From positions 1 to 11,255 of the forward strand of contig DFBW01000012.1 in the NCBI GenBank assembly GCA_002366775.1: a DNA stretch of 11,255 nt. Reading direction: 5' to 3'. How positions within the stretch are numbered: position 1 is the first letter of the stretch; every line of letters begins with the position of its first letter. The DNA comes from Roseovarius sp. UBA3070. Lineage in GTDB: Bacteria > Pseudomonadota > Alphaproteobacteria > Rhodobacterales > Rhodobacteraceae. The translations under genes and the position numbers were made by a program. Below are positions 1-7,579 of the stretch, piece by piece. The notes beneath the pieces are model-generated. The model ran no database searches. It was not told the DNA's origin and saw only the letters and a program-made list of their open reading frames with translations.

Positions 1-183
1 ACCGACGAAGAAAAAACCTATCAGATCGTGGGCGAACACGAAGCCAGCATCGAAGCCGGCCTTTTGAACATAAAGTCACCCATTGCCCGTGCCCTTATCG
101 GCAAAGAAGAGGGCGATAGCGTCGAAGTGCGCACCCCCGGTGGCGATAGGTCCTACGAAGTGTTAAAGATTAACTTTATCTGA
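1..183 (+). CDS. greA: Transcription elongation factor GreA, 3' part
   Basis: Only the last 60 codons are in the window; the frame is open from base 1 to a TGA at 181-183. The translation is the C-terminal FKBP-like domain of GreA: an early [14 protein letters not shown] stretch, then [18 protein letters not shown], then a TPGG turn and a closing YEVLKI strand. GreA binds the RNA polymerase secondary channel and stimulates cleavage of backtracked transcripts. The N-terminal coiled coil, which carries the acidic tip that acts at the polymerase active site, lies upstream of the window. No terminator is visible in the 13 bp before the next gene, so read-through into it is likely. Identification rests on close match to the known family sequence and is secure. 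Confidence 0.95.
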   Translation, partial: TDEEKTYQIVGEHEASIEAGLLNIKSPIARALIGKEEGDSVEVRTPGGDRSYEVLKINFI

Positions 184-196
184 CCGGAACCCCCCA

Positions 197-1216
197 ATGC
201 CCAACCGGCGCAACACTCCTCCCGCTCCTACGGGAATGTATGGCAAATCCAAACGCGAGCCCGCGTCAACCATTGAGGCCGTCGCATTGGGTCTGTCACT
301 GGCATGGTTTGCGCTCACGGCGCTGATTTTTCTGGTGCTGGAACCGCGTGGCGTGTTTTCAGAACCGGGGGGGGCATTGCGTTTTGTCATGATCCTGATG
401 GTCGTTTTCCTGCCCGTCGCCATGATCTGGGTGACGGCCACGTCGATGCGCTCCTCCCGCGTGATCCGCGAAGAAAGCCTGCGCATGCAGTCGACAATGG
501 ATACCATCCGAACTGCCTACCTGAACCAATTCCAGGGACAAAACGCTGCTACCGAGCCATCCGTCAGCAAAAAGCTAGACGAAATTGCCGCAGCCCAGCG
601 CAAAACCGAAACAGCTCTGGCCATGTTCTCGTCCTCGCGCCCGGCGGCTCCTCCGCGCCCAACTGCGCCCGCGCCGCCGCCCTCTGTGGACAGTGAAGAT
701 CAGGTGGCACTTCCCCTTGGCACCACCGCCGAGGACATCCAGCCACCGTTGGTGCATGATGATTTCATCCGCGCGCTGAACTTCCCTGAAACCGCAGAAG
801 ACAAAGCCGGCTTTGCCGCCCTGCGCCGCGCGCTGAAAGACCGCTCTACCGCACAGCTGATCCAGGCATCTCAGGATGTGCTGACCCTGCTCAGTCAGGA
901 TGGCATCTATATGGATGATCTGCGTCCCGATATGGCCCGCGCTGAAATCTGGCGCCGCTTTGCCGCTGGGGAACGTGGCCGCCAGATCGCCACTTTGGGC
1001 GGTGTTCGGGATCGCTCATCACTGGCGCTGGCCGCAACACGCATGCGCTCTGACCCAATTTTCCGCGATGCCGCGCACCACTTTCTGCGCCGGTTCGACC
1101 GGATGATCTCGGATTTCGCTGAGGCTGCAACCGATGCCGAGATTTCCGATCTCTCCGACACCCGCACCGCTCGCGCATTTATGCTGCTGGGCCGTGTGGC
1201 TGGGACGTTTGACTAA
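197..1216 (+). CDS. Uncharacterised two-helix membrane protein with coiled coil
   Basis: A 339-residue protein of unknown function. After a short basic N-terminus there are two hydrophobic helices (about residues 26-48 and 62-82). These are followed by a charged helical stretch that looks coiled-coil (about 88-140), a Pro/Ala-rich linker (about 148-163), and a C-terminal domain of about 170 residues that looks helical. Two close membrane helices imply a hairpin, with the long C-terminal part on the same side as the N-terminus, probably the cytoplasm. The ATG at 197 has a modest GGAA at 186-189. An internal Met at residue 14 is possible but lacks a better site. It lies 13 bp after greA with no visible terminator, so co-transcription is likely. 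Codon use matches the neighbours, suggesting a resident gene. I recognise no enzymatic motif and assign no function. Confidence 0.8.
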   Translation: MPNRRNTPPAPTGMYGKSKREPASTIEAVALGLSLAWFALTALIFLVLEPRGVFSEPGGALRFVMILMVVFLPVAMIWVTATSMRSSRVIREESLRMQSTMDTIRTAYLNQFQGQNAATEPSVSKKLDEIAAAQRKTETALAMFSSSRPAAPPRPTAPAPPPSVDSEDQVALPLGTTAEDIQPPLVHDDFIRALNFPETAEDKAGFAALRRALKDRSTAQLIQASQDVLTLLSQDGIYMDDLRPDMARAEIWRRFAAGERGRQIATLGGVRDRSSLALAATRMRSDPIFRDAAHHFLRRFDRMISDFAEAATDAEISDLSDTRTARAFMLLGRVAGTFD

Positions 1217-1260
1217 ACCAGCTGGTTCTAAATATGACGTTCATAAAAGTCGTCAGCGCT

Positions 1261-1268
1261 GAGGAAGG
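1261..1268 (+). promoter_or_regulatory. Ribosome binding site fixing the start of the AT-rich gene
   Basis: GAGGAAGG lies 7 nt upstream of the ATG at 1276, a near-ideal Shine-Dalgarno sequence. The competing in-frame ATG at 1234 has no purine-rich site at the right distance. Starting at 1234 would also put 14 extra residues in front of the hydrophobic signal-like segment. This supports translation from 1276. Confidence 0.6.
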
Positions 1269-1275
1269 TTTGTCA

Positions 1276-1860
1276 ATGATTTCACTAAAAGATGCCCTGT
1301 TTTCTACCGCTCTAATCCTGATCGGAATATCGCCGATTATGTCCGAAAGCTCGGAATTTGGCGAACAAATACAGGATAACCTGCCAATTGAAGAAAGATT
1401 CCATATTGGAAAAAAGTCATTTTTGGAAACTCAAGAGTTTTGGAGGCGCGAGAAATTAGTGCCGTATGAGAGGGCATTCAAAAAACACCCAAATCTTGAT
1501 TCTTGTACCAATCGTTTCGAAGAAAGAGTTGAGTTGAAATGGGAAAGTTTTACTGACGAGCAACAAGCTGAAGTTTGCCTCTTTCATCTTGCTGAGTATT
1601 TGGAAACGCCTCAAGCGCTGTCGGATTGGTTCGAAGCGCGAGGCTTTCGAGCAGGTATCTGGGACATATTCGGTGAATGGCCGAGCGATAAACCTCCAAC
1701 AGTTTATGCTTCAATAAGCTTGAAAAACAGCAATGCGCCGAAGCTATCAGGCTTTAGGTTTTTTGTGGCAGGTGACATGGGGCAGAGCTTTTCCATCGGG
1801 CTTGGCTACAATTCTCAGTTTTCCCCCATGTCGTCAAATTTGACCATTATTTGGGAGTAA
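1276..1860 (+). CDS. AT-rich orphan protein, probably exported
   Basis: A 194-residue protein that I do not recognise. An upstream ATG at 1234 is in frame, but the ATG at 1276 is preferred. It has a strong Shine-Dalgarno GAGGAAGG at 1261-1268 and gives an N-terminus of signal-peptide shape: one Lys, a hydrophobic stretch at about residues 7-21, then a polar acidic region. The mature part is rich in charged and aromatic residues, has only two cysteines, and ends in strand-like alternating sequence. The gene is clearly richer in A+T than its surroundings: by hand count 26 of 60 bases are G/C at 1321-1380, against 43 of 60 at 2101-2160. Codons such as AAA, GAA and TTT are frequent. This fits recent acquisition. 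It lies 59 bp after the membrane-protein gene and is convergent with the transglycosylase gene. It could be a lineage-specific secreted protein; function unknown. Confidence 0.65.
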   Translation: MISLKDALFSTALILIGISPIMSESSEFGEQIQDNLPIEERFHIGKKSFLETQEFWRREKLVPYERAFKKHPNLDSCTNRFEERVELKWESFTDEQQAEVCLFHLAEYLETPQALSDWFEARGFRAGIWDIFGEWPSDKPPTVYASISLKNSNAPKLSGFRFFVAGDMGQSFSIGLGYNSQFSPMSSNLTIIWE

Positions 1861-1915
1861 GACTTACCGAACTTTCATTACCAAGATGTAAGAAAGAGGC
1901 CTCCAAAGCCGACTG

Positions 1916-3256
1916 TCAATTCCGCTTCAAATGCTTCAATAGCGTCTGTGACGGATAGCCATCCGGCTCCACACCGATGGATTGCTGAAACGACTTGATA
2001 GAGTTCACCGTGTTCGGCCCCAGAATGCCGTCGATCTTTTCAAGCGGATACCCCTTGCGCTTCAACCGCTTCTGGATTTCCTTGCGCTGTTCAAACGTCA
2101 CAGGCGTATAGCCGCGCGGCCAGCTGGCCTGAATTGCAGGGCCGCCACCGATCCGGTCGCCCAGATGGCCCACGCCAATCGCATAGGCATCAGCGTTGTT
2201 ATAGCGTTTGATCACGTCAAAGTTCTTGAACACCATAAATTTGGCGCCCGCAGGCCCAGCAGGCATCAGAATGCGCGCCGAGCCATAATCCTTTACGGCG
2301 CGCCCATTGATATCGGTCACACCGCGCGCAGCCCAATCCGAAGGCATCCGCTTGGCATTGGTTGCACCAAACCCCTTGGGCACCTTCACTTCCAGCCCCC
2401 AGGGCATGCCTTTCTTCCAGCCAAACCGGCTGAGGTAGGCGGCCGTAGACGCCAAAGCATCCGCAGGGTTGTTCTTGGACCAGATATCGCGTTTGCCGTC
2501 ACCCGTGGCATCCACCGCATAGGCCAGATAGGACGTCGGGATAAACTGCGTGTGCCCCATCGCGCCCGCCCATGACCCTGTCATGTTGCGCGGTGCCACA
2601 TCACCCGATTGCAGGATTTTAAGCGCTGCGATCAGCTGCTTTTCAAAAAATGGGCCGCGACGGCCATCAAAGGCCAGCGTCGCCATCGCCTCAATCACAT
2701 TGGTATCGCCCATGCGCGTGCCATAGCGGCTTTCCAGCCCCCAAACGGCGGCAACAACCTCTTTTTCAACGCCGTAGGTGCGCTCAATCTGATCCAGCGC
2801 GCGCTTGTGCTTGCGCAGCGCCTTCTGGCCTTCCTTCACCCGGTCGGGCGAGGCAGCACTATCCAGATAATCCCAAATCCGCTTTTTGAATTCAGCTTGG
2901 TTTCGATCTTTGTCGATCACATCAAGGTTGTACTGAACCCCGCGAAAGGCGTTGTCAAAGATGCGCTTTTTGATCCCGGCGGACAACGCGCGCGCACGGA
3001 ACCCTTCGATCCAGCGGTCAAACTTCTTGTTTGAGGTGGCAACGGGCGTGATCGCTTCGGGTGTTGTGTTCAACCCTTCGGGGCGCAAAACCGGGCGCAC
3101 TTTGTTGATCGGAATGTCGATCACCACCGCCACATCCATTGGCGTAATCGTGCCAGGCCGCAAGTTTGGCCGCAACGATGTTTCGACGGGTCCGGCCCAT
3201 AGGGCAGAGGATGAAATGATGCCTGCTACTGCGGCCCCCAGAACACAAATACGCAT
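1916..3256 (-). CDS. Periplasmic lytic murein transglycosylase (MltB-type, SLT_2 plus PG-binding domain)
   Basis: Cleaves the MurNAc-GlcNAc bond of peptidoglycan non-hydrolytically to give 1,6-anhydro ends, for wall remodelling or turnover. With the start at 3256 the protein is 446 residues. It begins with a signal peptide (MRIC, hydrophobic to about residue 18, likely cleavage around 18-21). The SLT_2/MltB domain spans about 75-380. Family hallmarks are GLESRYG at 173-179 with the presumed catalytic Glu175, SWAGAMGHTQFIPTSY at 228-243, and AVDATGDGKRDIW at 247-259. A C-terminal peptidoglycan-binding domain (PG_binding_1) covers about 390-444 with the DGILGPNT motif. The frame extends 45 codons further upstream, but those residues would bury the signal peptide, so 3256 is chosen. 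There is no N-terminal lipobox Cys at the cleavage site, so it is a soluble periplasmic form rather than a lipoprotein like E. coli MltB. It appears monocistronic. Confidence 0.93.
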   Translation of the reverse strand: MRICVLGAAVAGIISSSALWAGPVETSLRPNLRPGTITPMDVAVVIDIPINKVRPVLRPEGLNTTPEAITPVATSNKKFDRWIEGFRARALSAGIKKRIFDNAFRGVQYNLDVIDKDRNQAEFKKRIWDYLDSAASPDRVKEGQKALRKHKRALDQIERTYGVEKEVVAAVWGLESRYGTRMGDTNVIEAMATLAFDGRRGPFFEKQLIAALKILQSGDVAPRNMTGSWAGAMGHTQFIPTSYLAYAVDATGDGKRDIWSKNNPADALASTAAYLSRFGWKKGMPWGLEVKVPKGFGATNAKRMPSDWAARGVTDINGRAVKDYGSARILMPAGPAGAKFMVFKNFDVIKRYNNADAYAIGVGHLGDRIGGGPAIQASWPRGYTPVTFEQRKEIQKRLKRKGYPLEKIDGILGPNTVNSIKSFQQSIGVEPDGYPSQTLLKHLKRN

Positions 3257-3289
3257 TGCCCGGCCCTTTTGTTTTTTATCGTTGTGCCC

Positions 3290-3318
3290 ATCGTAACGCG
3301 ATCCGGTGCAAATCAAAA
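3290..3318 (-). promoter_or_regulatory. Candidate sigma-70 promoter of the transglycosylase gene
   Basis: On the minus strand, TTTTGA (3318-3313) and TACGAT (3295-3290) are separated by 17 nt. This places a predicted start site shortly upstream of the ATG at 3256. The -10 is good and the -35 is weak. The element lies within the 94-bp gap after the regulator gene, where a promoter is expected. It is seen by eye only. Confidence 0.3.
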
Positions 3319-3350
3319 GAATCGATATTGAGAAGATGGCAGGCTGCCGC

Positions 3351-4043
3351 TCATCCGTGCTCTTCTTCGTTAATTTGCGCCATATATTCACGCAACAATG
3401 GCACTCGGCGTGGCCGGAAAGAGGTGTCGGTCAGCTCCAGATTGCGCATCCGATCCAGGCGGAAGGCGCGAAAATCCTTGCGCAAATGGCAATATGCCAA
3501 CAGGCAATTCGAGGCCTGCATATAGACGATCGACAAAGGATCAACATCGCGGCTGGTTGGTGCGCCGACTGCATCGGAATAATCAAACCGAATACGTTTT
3601 TCATCCCAGGCGGCCTGACGCAAAACACTGGCATCAATTCCGGGAACAGGCATAGGCGTGAACCGCCGCGCGGTCAGCACTGCATGCTCCAGCCGATGGG
3701 CCTGTGCTGCCGGAAGGCGCGCACGCAGTTTGCTCAACGCACCCGCCGCTGCCTTGGCCAACACCGGATCACCCACTGCGCCCACCTCGCGCAAACCCAG
3801 CACCAGTGCCTCCAACTCGTCAGTGTCAAAACTAAGCGGTGGCATGGCAGCATCTTCGATCAACGTATACCCAAACCCGGATTCACCGTCGATCACAGCC
3901 CCTATGCTGCGCAAGGTATCAACATCGCGGTACACAGTGCGCGCTGACACACCCAATGACTGCGCCAAATCCGCCGCCGTGGCAGGGGGTGGCGCCATGC
4001 GCAGCGCCTGCATCAGTTGGAACAATCGGTGTGTACGGCTCAT
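3351..4043 (-). CDS. YafY/DeoR-type transcriptional regulator with WYL domain
   Basis: A 230-residue regulator. An N-terminal winged helix-turn-helix (about residues 5-62) contains the recognition stretch LAQSLGVSARTVYRDVDTLR, followed by the wing GFGYTL. A WYL ligand-binding domain follows, with its typical PLSI strand and LLAYCHLRKDFRAFRLDRM near the C-terminus. The central WYL triplet itself is degenerate, as is usual in this YafY branch. The frame extends 13 codons upstream to 4082, but the start at 4043 (MSRTHRLFQL) matches where family members begin. Proteins of this kind usually repress or activate the adjacent divergent gene. Here that is the glutathione S-transferase starting at 4126, and the 82-bp gap holds a perfect inverted repeat. 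The ligand is unknown. Confidence 0.88.
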   Translation of the reverse strand: MSRTHRLFQLMQALRMAPPPATAADLAQSLGVSARTVYRDVDTLRSIGAVIDGESGFGYTLIEDAAMPPLSFDTDELEALVLGLREVGAVGDPVLAKAAAGALSKLRARLPAAQAHRLEHAVLTARRFTPMPVPGIDASVLRQAAWDEKRIRFDYSDAVGAPTSRDVDPLSIVYMQASNCLLAYCHLRKDFRAFRLDRMRNLELTDTSFRPRRVPLLREYMAQINEEEHG

Positions 4044-4066
4044 GGTTTGACCATCTTGCCATGTGC

Positions 4067-4081
4067 TGACAGTTTTTGTCA
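4067..4081. promoter_or_regulatory. Candidate operator TGACA-N5-TGTCA between the regulator and GST genes
   Basis: The sequence TGACA GTTTT TGTCA is a perfect 5-bp inverted repeat with a 5-nt spacer. It is centred in the 82-bp intergenic region between the divergent WYL regulator and GST genes. A further TGTCA copy lies at 4090-4094, which gives a second half-site in direct orientation. A dimeric winged-HTH regulator encoded next door is the natural candidate to bind it. That would autoregulate the regulator gene and control the GST/DUF1801 pair. Binding is inferred from position and symmetry only. Confidence 0.5.
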
Positions 4082-4125
4082 CTATGTGATGTCATGTTGG
4101 ACACCTATGTTTCGGAGTTCCCCTG

Positions 4126-4827
4126 ATGCTGACCTTGCTGACCTTCCCACCTAGTTTTGACACGCCCAGCCATAGCCCGTTTTGCACCAAAGCGATTGCA
4201 CTGCTGCACCTGTCAGGCGAGGCTTGGCAGCCAAAATACCTCACCAACCCAACCAAGATGCCGCTTGGGCGGCTTCCGGTATTACGCACACAGGATGGCC
4301 AGACCATCCCCGACAGTGCCCATATTCAGGCCTATCTTGAGACAAAGGGCCACGAGTTTGACAAAGGTCTATCCCAGCAGGATCGGGCACATTCACACGC
4401 GCTGATCCGAATGACCGAACAGCACCTGACTGCCGGCATGGCCCATGAACGCTGGTTGCGAAACGATTGCTGGCCAACCGTGCGGTCAGCATTCTTTGGG
4501 GAATTACCGGCAGTGTTGCGCCTGCCCATTGCTACCATGATGCGCGCCAAGGTGCGGCGCGGCCTGACCAGCCACGGCATCGCCCAGTTCTCTGAGGAGG
4601 ATCGTCTGACCCGCCTTGGCAAGGACCTGAGCGCGATTAAGGCCACCCTGAATGGCAAACCCTTCCTGTTTGCCGATCACCCGACCGCCGCCGATGCAGC
4701 CATCGCGCCAGTGTTGGACATGATCCGCAACTTGCCTTGCGATACAGGCCTGCGTCGTCTTGTGCAGGAAAATGCGGCCCTTATGGCCTATGTTCACAGG
4801 GCACGCGCTGCGCTTTATCCACAATGA
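4126..4827 (+). CDS. Glutathione S-transferase family protein, FAXC/metaxin-like
   Basis: A 233-residue protein with a thioredoxin-like GST N-terminal domain (about residues 1-75). It contains SPFCTKA at 17-23, the cis-proline motif GRLPVL at 48-53 and the gamma-glutamyl-binding type motif PDS at 62-64. The all-helical C-terminal domain (about 85-233) carries FLFADHPTAADAAIAPVL and the closing AYVHRARAALYP. The HERW, WPTVRSAFFGELP and KPFLF patterns resemble the failed-axon-connections/metaxin-like branch (GST_N_4/GST_C_6) rather than classical detoxifying GSTs. Members of this branch are widespread in bacteria and mostly have no known substrate. Cys20, in the usual active-site region, suggests thiol chemistry. 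A good GGAG lies at 4114-4117, 8 nt before the ATG. The gene is divergent from the WYL regulator and translationally coupled to the next gene by an ATGA overlap. Confidence 0.85.
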   Translation: MLTLLTFPPSFDTPSHSPFCTKAIALLHLSGEAWQPKYLTNPTKMPLGRLPVLRTQDGQTIPDSAHIQAYLETKGHEFDKGLSQQDRAHSHALIRMTEQHLTAGMAHERWLRNDCWPTVRSAFFGELPAVLRLPIATMMRAKVRRGLTSHGIAQFSEEDRLTRLGKDLSAIKATLNGKPFLFADHPTAADAAIAPVLDMIRNLPCDTGLRRLVQENAALMAYVHRARAALYPQ

Positions 4828-5225
4828 GTGGCGCCATGCCCCCTGAGGTGGCGCGGGTAATTAATGGCTACGCCCAGCCGACCCGCGACGGGGTACATCA
4901 CCTGCGCAGGTTGATATTGCAAACGGCCAAAACAGCCACCGAGGTTGGCCCGATTGAGGAAGCTCTGCGCTGGGGTCAGCCTGCTTATCTCACCCGCAAA
5001 GGCTCTACCCTGCGGATTGGGCCACACAGGGACGCGTCTTTCGCCCTGTTCGCACATTGCCAAAGCACGATCATTGCCAGCTATGCTCAGGCCTTCCCCG
5101 GTTGGGACCAGATTGATGGCAACCGGGCCGTTTTGTTTGACAGCCCAAACCAGATCGAACCGCAACGCCTGTCACATCTGATCCGCCACGCGCTCAGCTA
5201 TCACGTTACCAGAAAGCTCGTATAG
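4824..5225 (+). CDS. DUF1801 (YdhG-like) domain protein
   Basis: A 133-residue small cytoplasmic protein. The start is the ATG at 4824, which overlaps the GST stop codon as ATGA and implies translational coupling. Family features are the helical N-terminus (RDGVHHLRRLILQTA), the central EEALRWGQPAYLT motif, the strand pair STLRIG and ASFALFAHCQSTI, and the C-terminal NRAVLFD followed by two helices. DUF1801 proteins adopt a small alpha/beta fold and their biochemical role is not established. Co-expression with a GST-like protein under a WYL regulator hints at a stress or small-molecule response. That is inference from context. The gene ends 36 bp before the convergent rnr gene, and no clear terminator hairpin is visible between them. 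Confidence 0.82.
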   Translation: MSGAMPPEVARVINGYAQPTRDGVHHLRRLILQTAKTATEVGPIEEALRWGQPAYLTRKGSTLRIGPHRDASFALFAHCQSTIIASYAQAFPGWDQIDGNRAVLFDSPNQIEPQRLSHLIRHALSYHVTRKLV

Positions 5226-5261
5226 GCTGTACGTTCCTGAGGCAACTTCACCAGCGCCACT

Positions 5262-7517
5262 TTAGCTCCGGCGGCGTTGCACCTTGCGTTTGGTCTTGTC
5301 CGCCTTGCGCTTGGCCTGCCCTTGCTTGCGTCGGGGTGATCTGCCACGCCCGTCCGATCTACCACGCGGCATGACCTTGCCATCAAGGCTGATCAGCTCC
5401 AGCGTCAAACCACCCGTCACGGGTGCGGCTTCTGACAATTTGGCCGTCACCCGCTGGCCCAAGCCAATGACGATCCCGGTGTCTGACCCGGTCAATGTTG
5501 CAGCGTCACCATCAAAATGGAAAAACTCGCGCCCCATGGAACGCACCGGGATCAGCCCATCTGCCCCAGTTTCATCCAACCGCACAAAAGCGCCGAACTT
5601 GGCCACACCACTGATGCGCCCGGTAAATTCTTCACCCACACGCTCAGACAGGAACGCCGCCAGATAGCGGTCATTCGTATCACGCTCGGCCATCATCGAG
5701 CGCCGCTCGGTATCCGAAATATGCTCGCCCGTGCTTTGCAATGTGTCGATATCGCGCGGGGACAGGCCATCTTCGCCCCACCCATGCGCCGAGATCAGCG
5801 AGCGATGCACAATCAGATCCGCATAGCGCCGGATGGGTGATGTGAAATGCCCATAAGATTTCAGCGCCAACCCAAAATGCCCAAAGTCGCTGGGCGTGTA
5901 ATAGGCCTGCGTCATGGCGCGCAAAGTGGCCATGTTGATCACTTCGGAATGGTCCGTATCACGCGCGCCGCGCAGCAGCTGGTTCAGATGTTGGGTTTTC
6001 AGGACTTGCCCCTTGGCCAACACCAACCCGGCAGATTGCGCCACCTCGCGCAGGCTGTCCAGTTTCTCGGGCGGGGGATCCTCGTGCACCCGGAACAGCA
6101 GCGGGGATTTCTTGGCAATCAGTGTTTCAGCTGCCGCCACATTGGCCAGCACCATACATTCCTCGATCAGCTTATGCGCCTCCAGCCGGTCGGCGAAGTT
6201 CACGCTCATCACCTTGCCTTCGTCGTTCAGCTCAACTTTGCGCTCGGGCAGTTCCAGATCCAGCGGCTGACGACGGTTGCGCGCCTCGGCCAATGCAGCG
6301 TGGGCGGCATAAAGCGGGCGGATCACATCATCCATCAGGGGGGCGCATTTCTCATTTGGTGCACCATCTATGGCCGCCTGGACCTCTCGGTAATTCAGCG
6401 ATGCAGGCGAGCGCATAAGCCCACGCACAAACCGGTGGCTGATCTTTTCACCATGGGCATCAATCTGCATGCGCACGGCGATACAGGCGCGCGGCACCCC
6501 TTCGTGCAGGCTGCACAGATCCCCCGACAACCGGTCGGGCAACATCGGCACCACACGATCCGGGAAATAGCTGGAATTGCCCCGTTTGCGGGCCTCGTGA
6601 TCCAGCGCAGATCCCGGCGTCACATAATGCGCCACATCGGCAATGGCGACCCAGATGATATGCCCGCCTTCGTTCTTGGGGTCATCATCAGCGTGTGCAT
6701 AACAGGCATCATCGTGATCGCGTGCGTCGGCCGGATCAATGGTGATCAGCGGCATATCCCGCAAATCCTCGCGCCCGGTCAGGCCTGCGGGTTTCATGCG
6801 GTCAGCCTCGGCAATCACCTCATCCGGAAAATCATCAGGGATACCGTGTTGGTGAATGGCAATAAGCGATACGGCCTTGGGCGCAGTCGGATCACCCAAC
6901 CGTTGCACAATCCGGGCCGAGGGCAAGCCAAGACGGTCTTTGGGGCCAGCCTGCTCTGCCTCTACCAGCTCTCCGTCCTTGGCACCATTCACCGCATCAG
7001 GCGCCACGCGCCATTCCTTACCGTTGCCTTTGTCGATGGGCAAAATACGCCCACCTTCAGCACGCTTTCGAAATATGCCCATAACTTTCAACGGGTTCGT
7101 GCCAATACGTCGGATCAGTTTACCTTCGTACTGATGGCTCTCTCCCTTCACCTCGGCCAGGCGAGCCAAAATGCGGTCCCCCTCACCCAGTGCAGGATCG
7201 CTGGCTTTTGGTATAACCAGCACTTTGGGCTCCTCGCCCTCGCCGTGCCATTCCAACGGGCACGCAGTCAGCTCACCATCAGGCGTCTGGCCAGTGATCT
7301 GCAACACGCTGACAGGGGGCAGGCGGTCCGGATCACGATAGGTTTTCTTGCGCTTCTCCAGATGGCCCTCGGCCTCCAGCTCTTTCAACATGCGCTTAAG
7401 ATCGATCCGATCCGCCCCTTTGATGCCAAAGGCACGGGCGATATCACGTTTCGAGGTGAGGGTCGGGTTGTCAGAAATCCATTGCAGGATTTCGTCCTTG
7501 GAAGGTAGTTTACTCAT
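5262..7517 (-). CDS. rnr: Ribonuclease R
   Basis: A processive 3'-5' exoribonuclease of the RNase II family that degrades structured RNA, including rRNA and mRNA decay intermediates. The protein has 751 residues, near the usual length. An N-terminal winged-helix domain (about 5-65) and cold-shock-like OB folds precede the RNB catalytic domain (about 250-580). Its metal-binding motif IDPADARDHDD at 260-270 holds the four conserved aspartates (Asp261, 267, 269, 270). The RNB domain also shows YFPDRVVPMLP and the C-terminal HFTSPIRRYADL motif. An S1 RNA-binding domain follows (about 628-713). A strongly basic tail of about 38 residues (714-751), roughly half Lys/Arg, favours RNase R over RNase II. 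The gene is last in a leftward series and starts 62 bp after the DUF2064 gene, so it may be read from dapE or from its own promoter. The upstream ribosome binding site is weak. Confidence 0.97.
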   Translation of the reverse strand: MSKLPSKDEILQWISDNPTLTSKRDIARAFGIKGADRIDLKRMLKELEAEGHLEKRKKTYRDPDRLPPVSVLQITGQTPDGELTACPLEWHGEGEEPKVLVIPKASDPALGEGDRILARLAEVKGESHQYEGKLIRRIGTNPLKVMGIFRKRAEGGRILPIDKGNGKEWRVAPDAVNGAKDGELVEAEQAGPKDRLGLPSARIVQRLGDPTAPKAVSLIAIHQHGIPDDFPDEVIAEADRMKPAGLTGREDLRDMPLITIDPADARDHDDACYAHADDDPKNEGGHIIWVAIADVAHYVTPGSALDHEARKRGNSSYFPDRVVPMLPDRLSGDLCSLHEGVPRACIAVRMQIDAHGEKISHRFVRGLMRSPASLNYREVQAAIDGAPNEKCAPLMDDVIRPLYAAHAALAEARNRRQPLDLELPERKVELNDEGKVMSVNFADRLEAHKLIEECMVLANVAAAETLIAKKSPLLFRVHEDPPPEKLDSLREVAQSAGLVLAKGQVLKTQHLNQLLRGARDTDHSEVINMATLRAMTQAYYTPSDFGHFGLALKSYGHFTSPIRRYADLIVHRSLISAHGWGEDGLSPRDIDTLQSTGEHISDTERRSMMAERDTNDRYLAAFLSERVGEEFTGRISGVAKFGAFVRLDETGADGLIPVRSMGREFFHFDGDAATLTGSDTGIVIGLGQRVTAKLSEAAPVTGGLTLELISLDGKVMPRGRSDGRGRSPRRKQGQAKRKADKTKRKVQRRRS

Positions 7518-7579
7518 GTGTCGGGCCTAGCATGATTGGGCCGGGTCGTCATCTGTGAAATACATAGCGAGGCAAGCCA

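Noticed and set aside
1861..1915. Possible bidirectional terminator between the convergent AT-rich gene and transglycosylase gene
   Set aside because: Only CTTAC/GTAAG with a 20-nt loop and a GAGGCCTC palindrome are visible. There is no stable stem with a T-run.
1982..3034. Open frames on the + strand opposite the lytic transglycosylase gene
   Set aside because: Mirror frames of a well-supported gene with no recognisable protein features.
3257..3391. A 45-codon N-terminal extension of the transglycosylase
   Set aside because: It would place a polar stretch ahead of a good signal peptide and run into the preceding regulator gene. The start at 3256 explains the export signal.
5847..7508. A 553-codon open frame on the + strand opposite rnr
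   Set aside because: It is fully antisense to rnr, which has all catalytic motifs. Its product is rich in His, Arg and Gln with no recognisable domain, as expected for the mirror frame of GC-biased codons.
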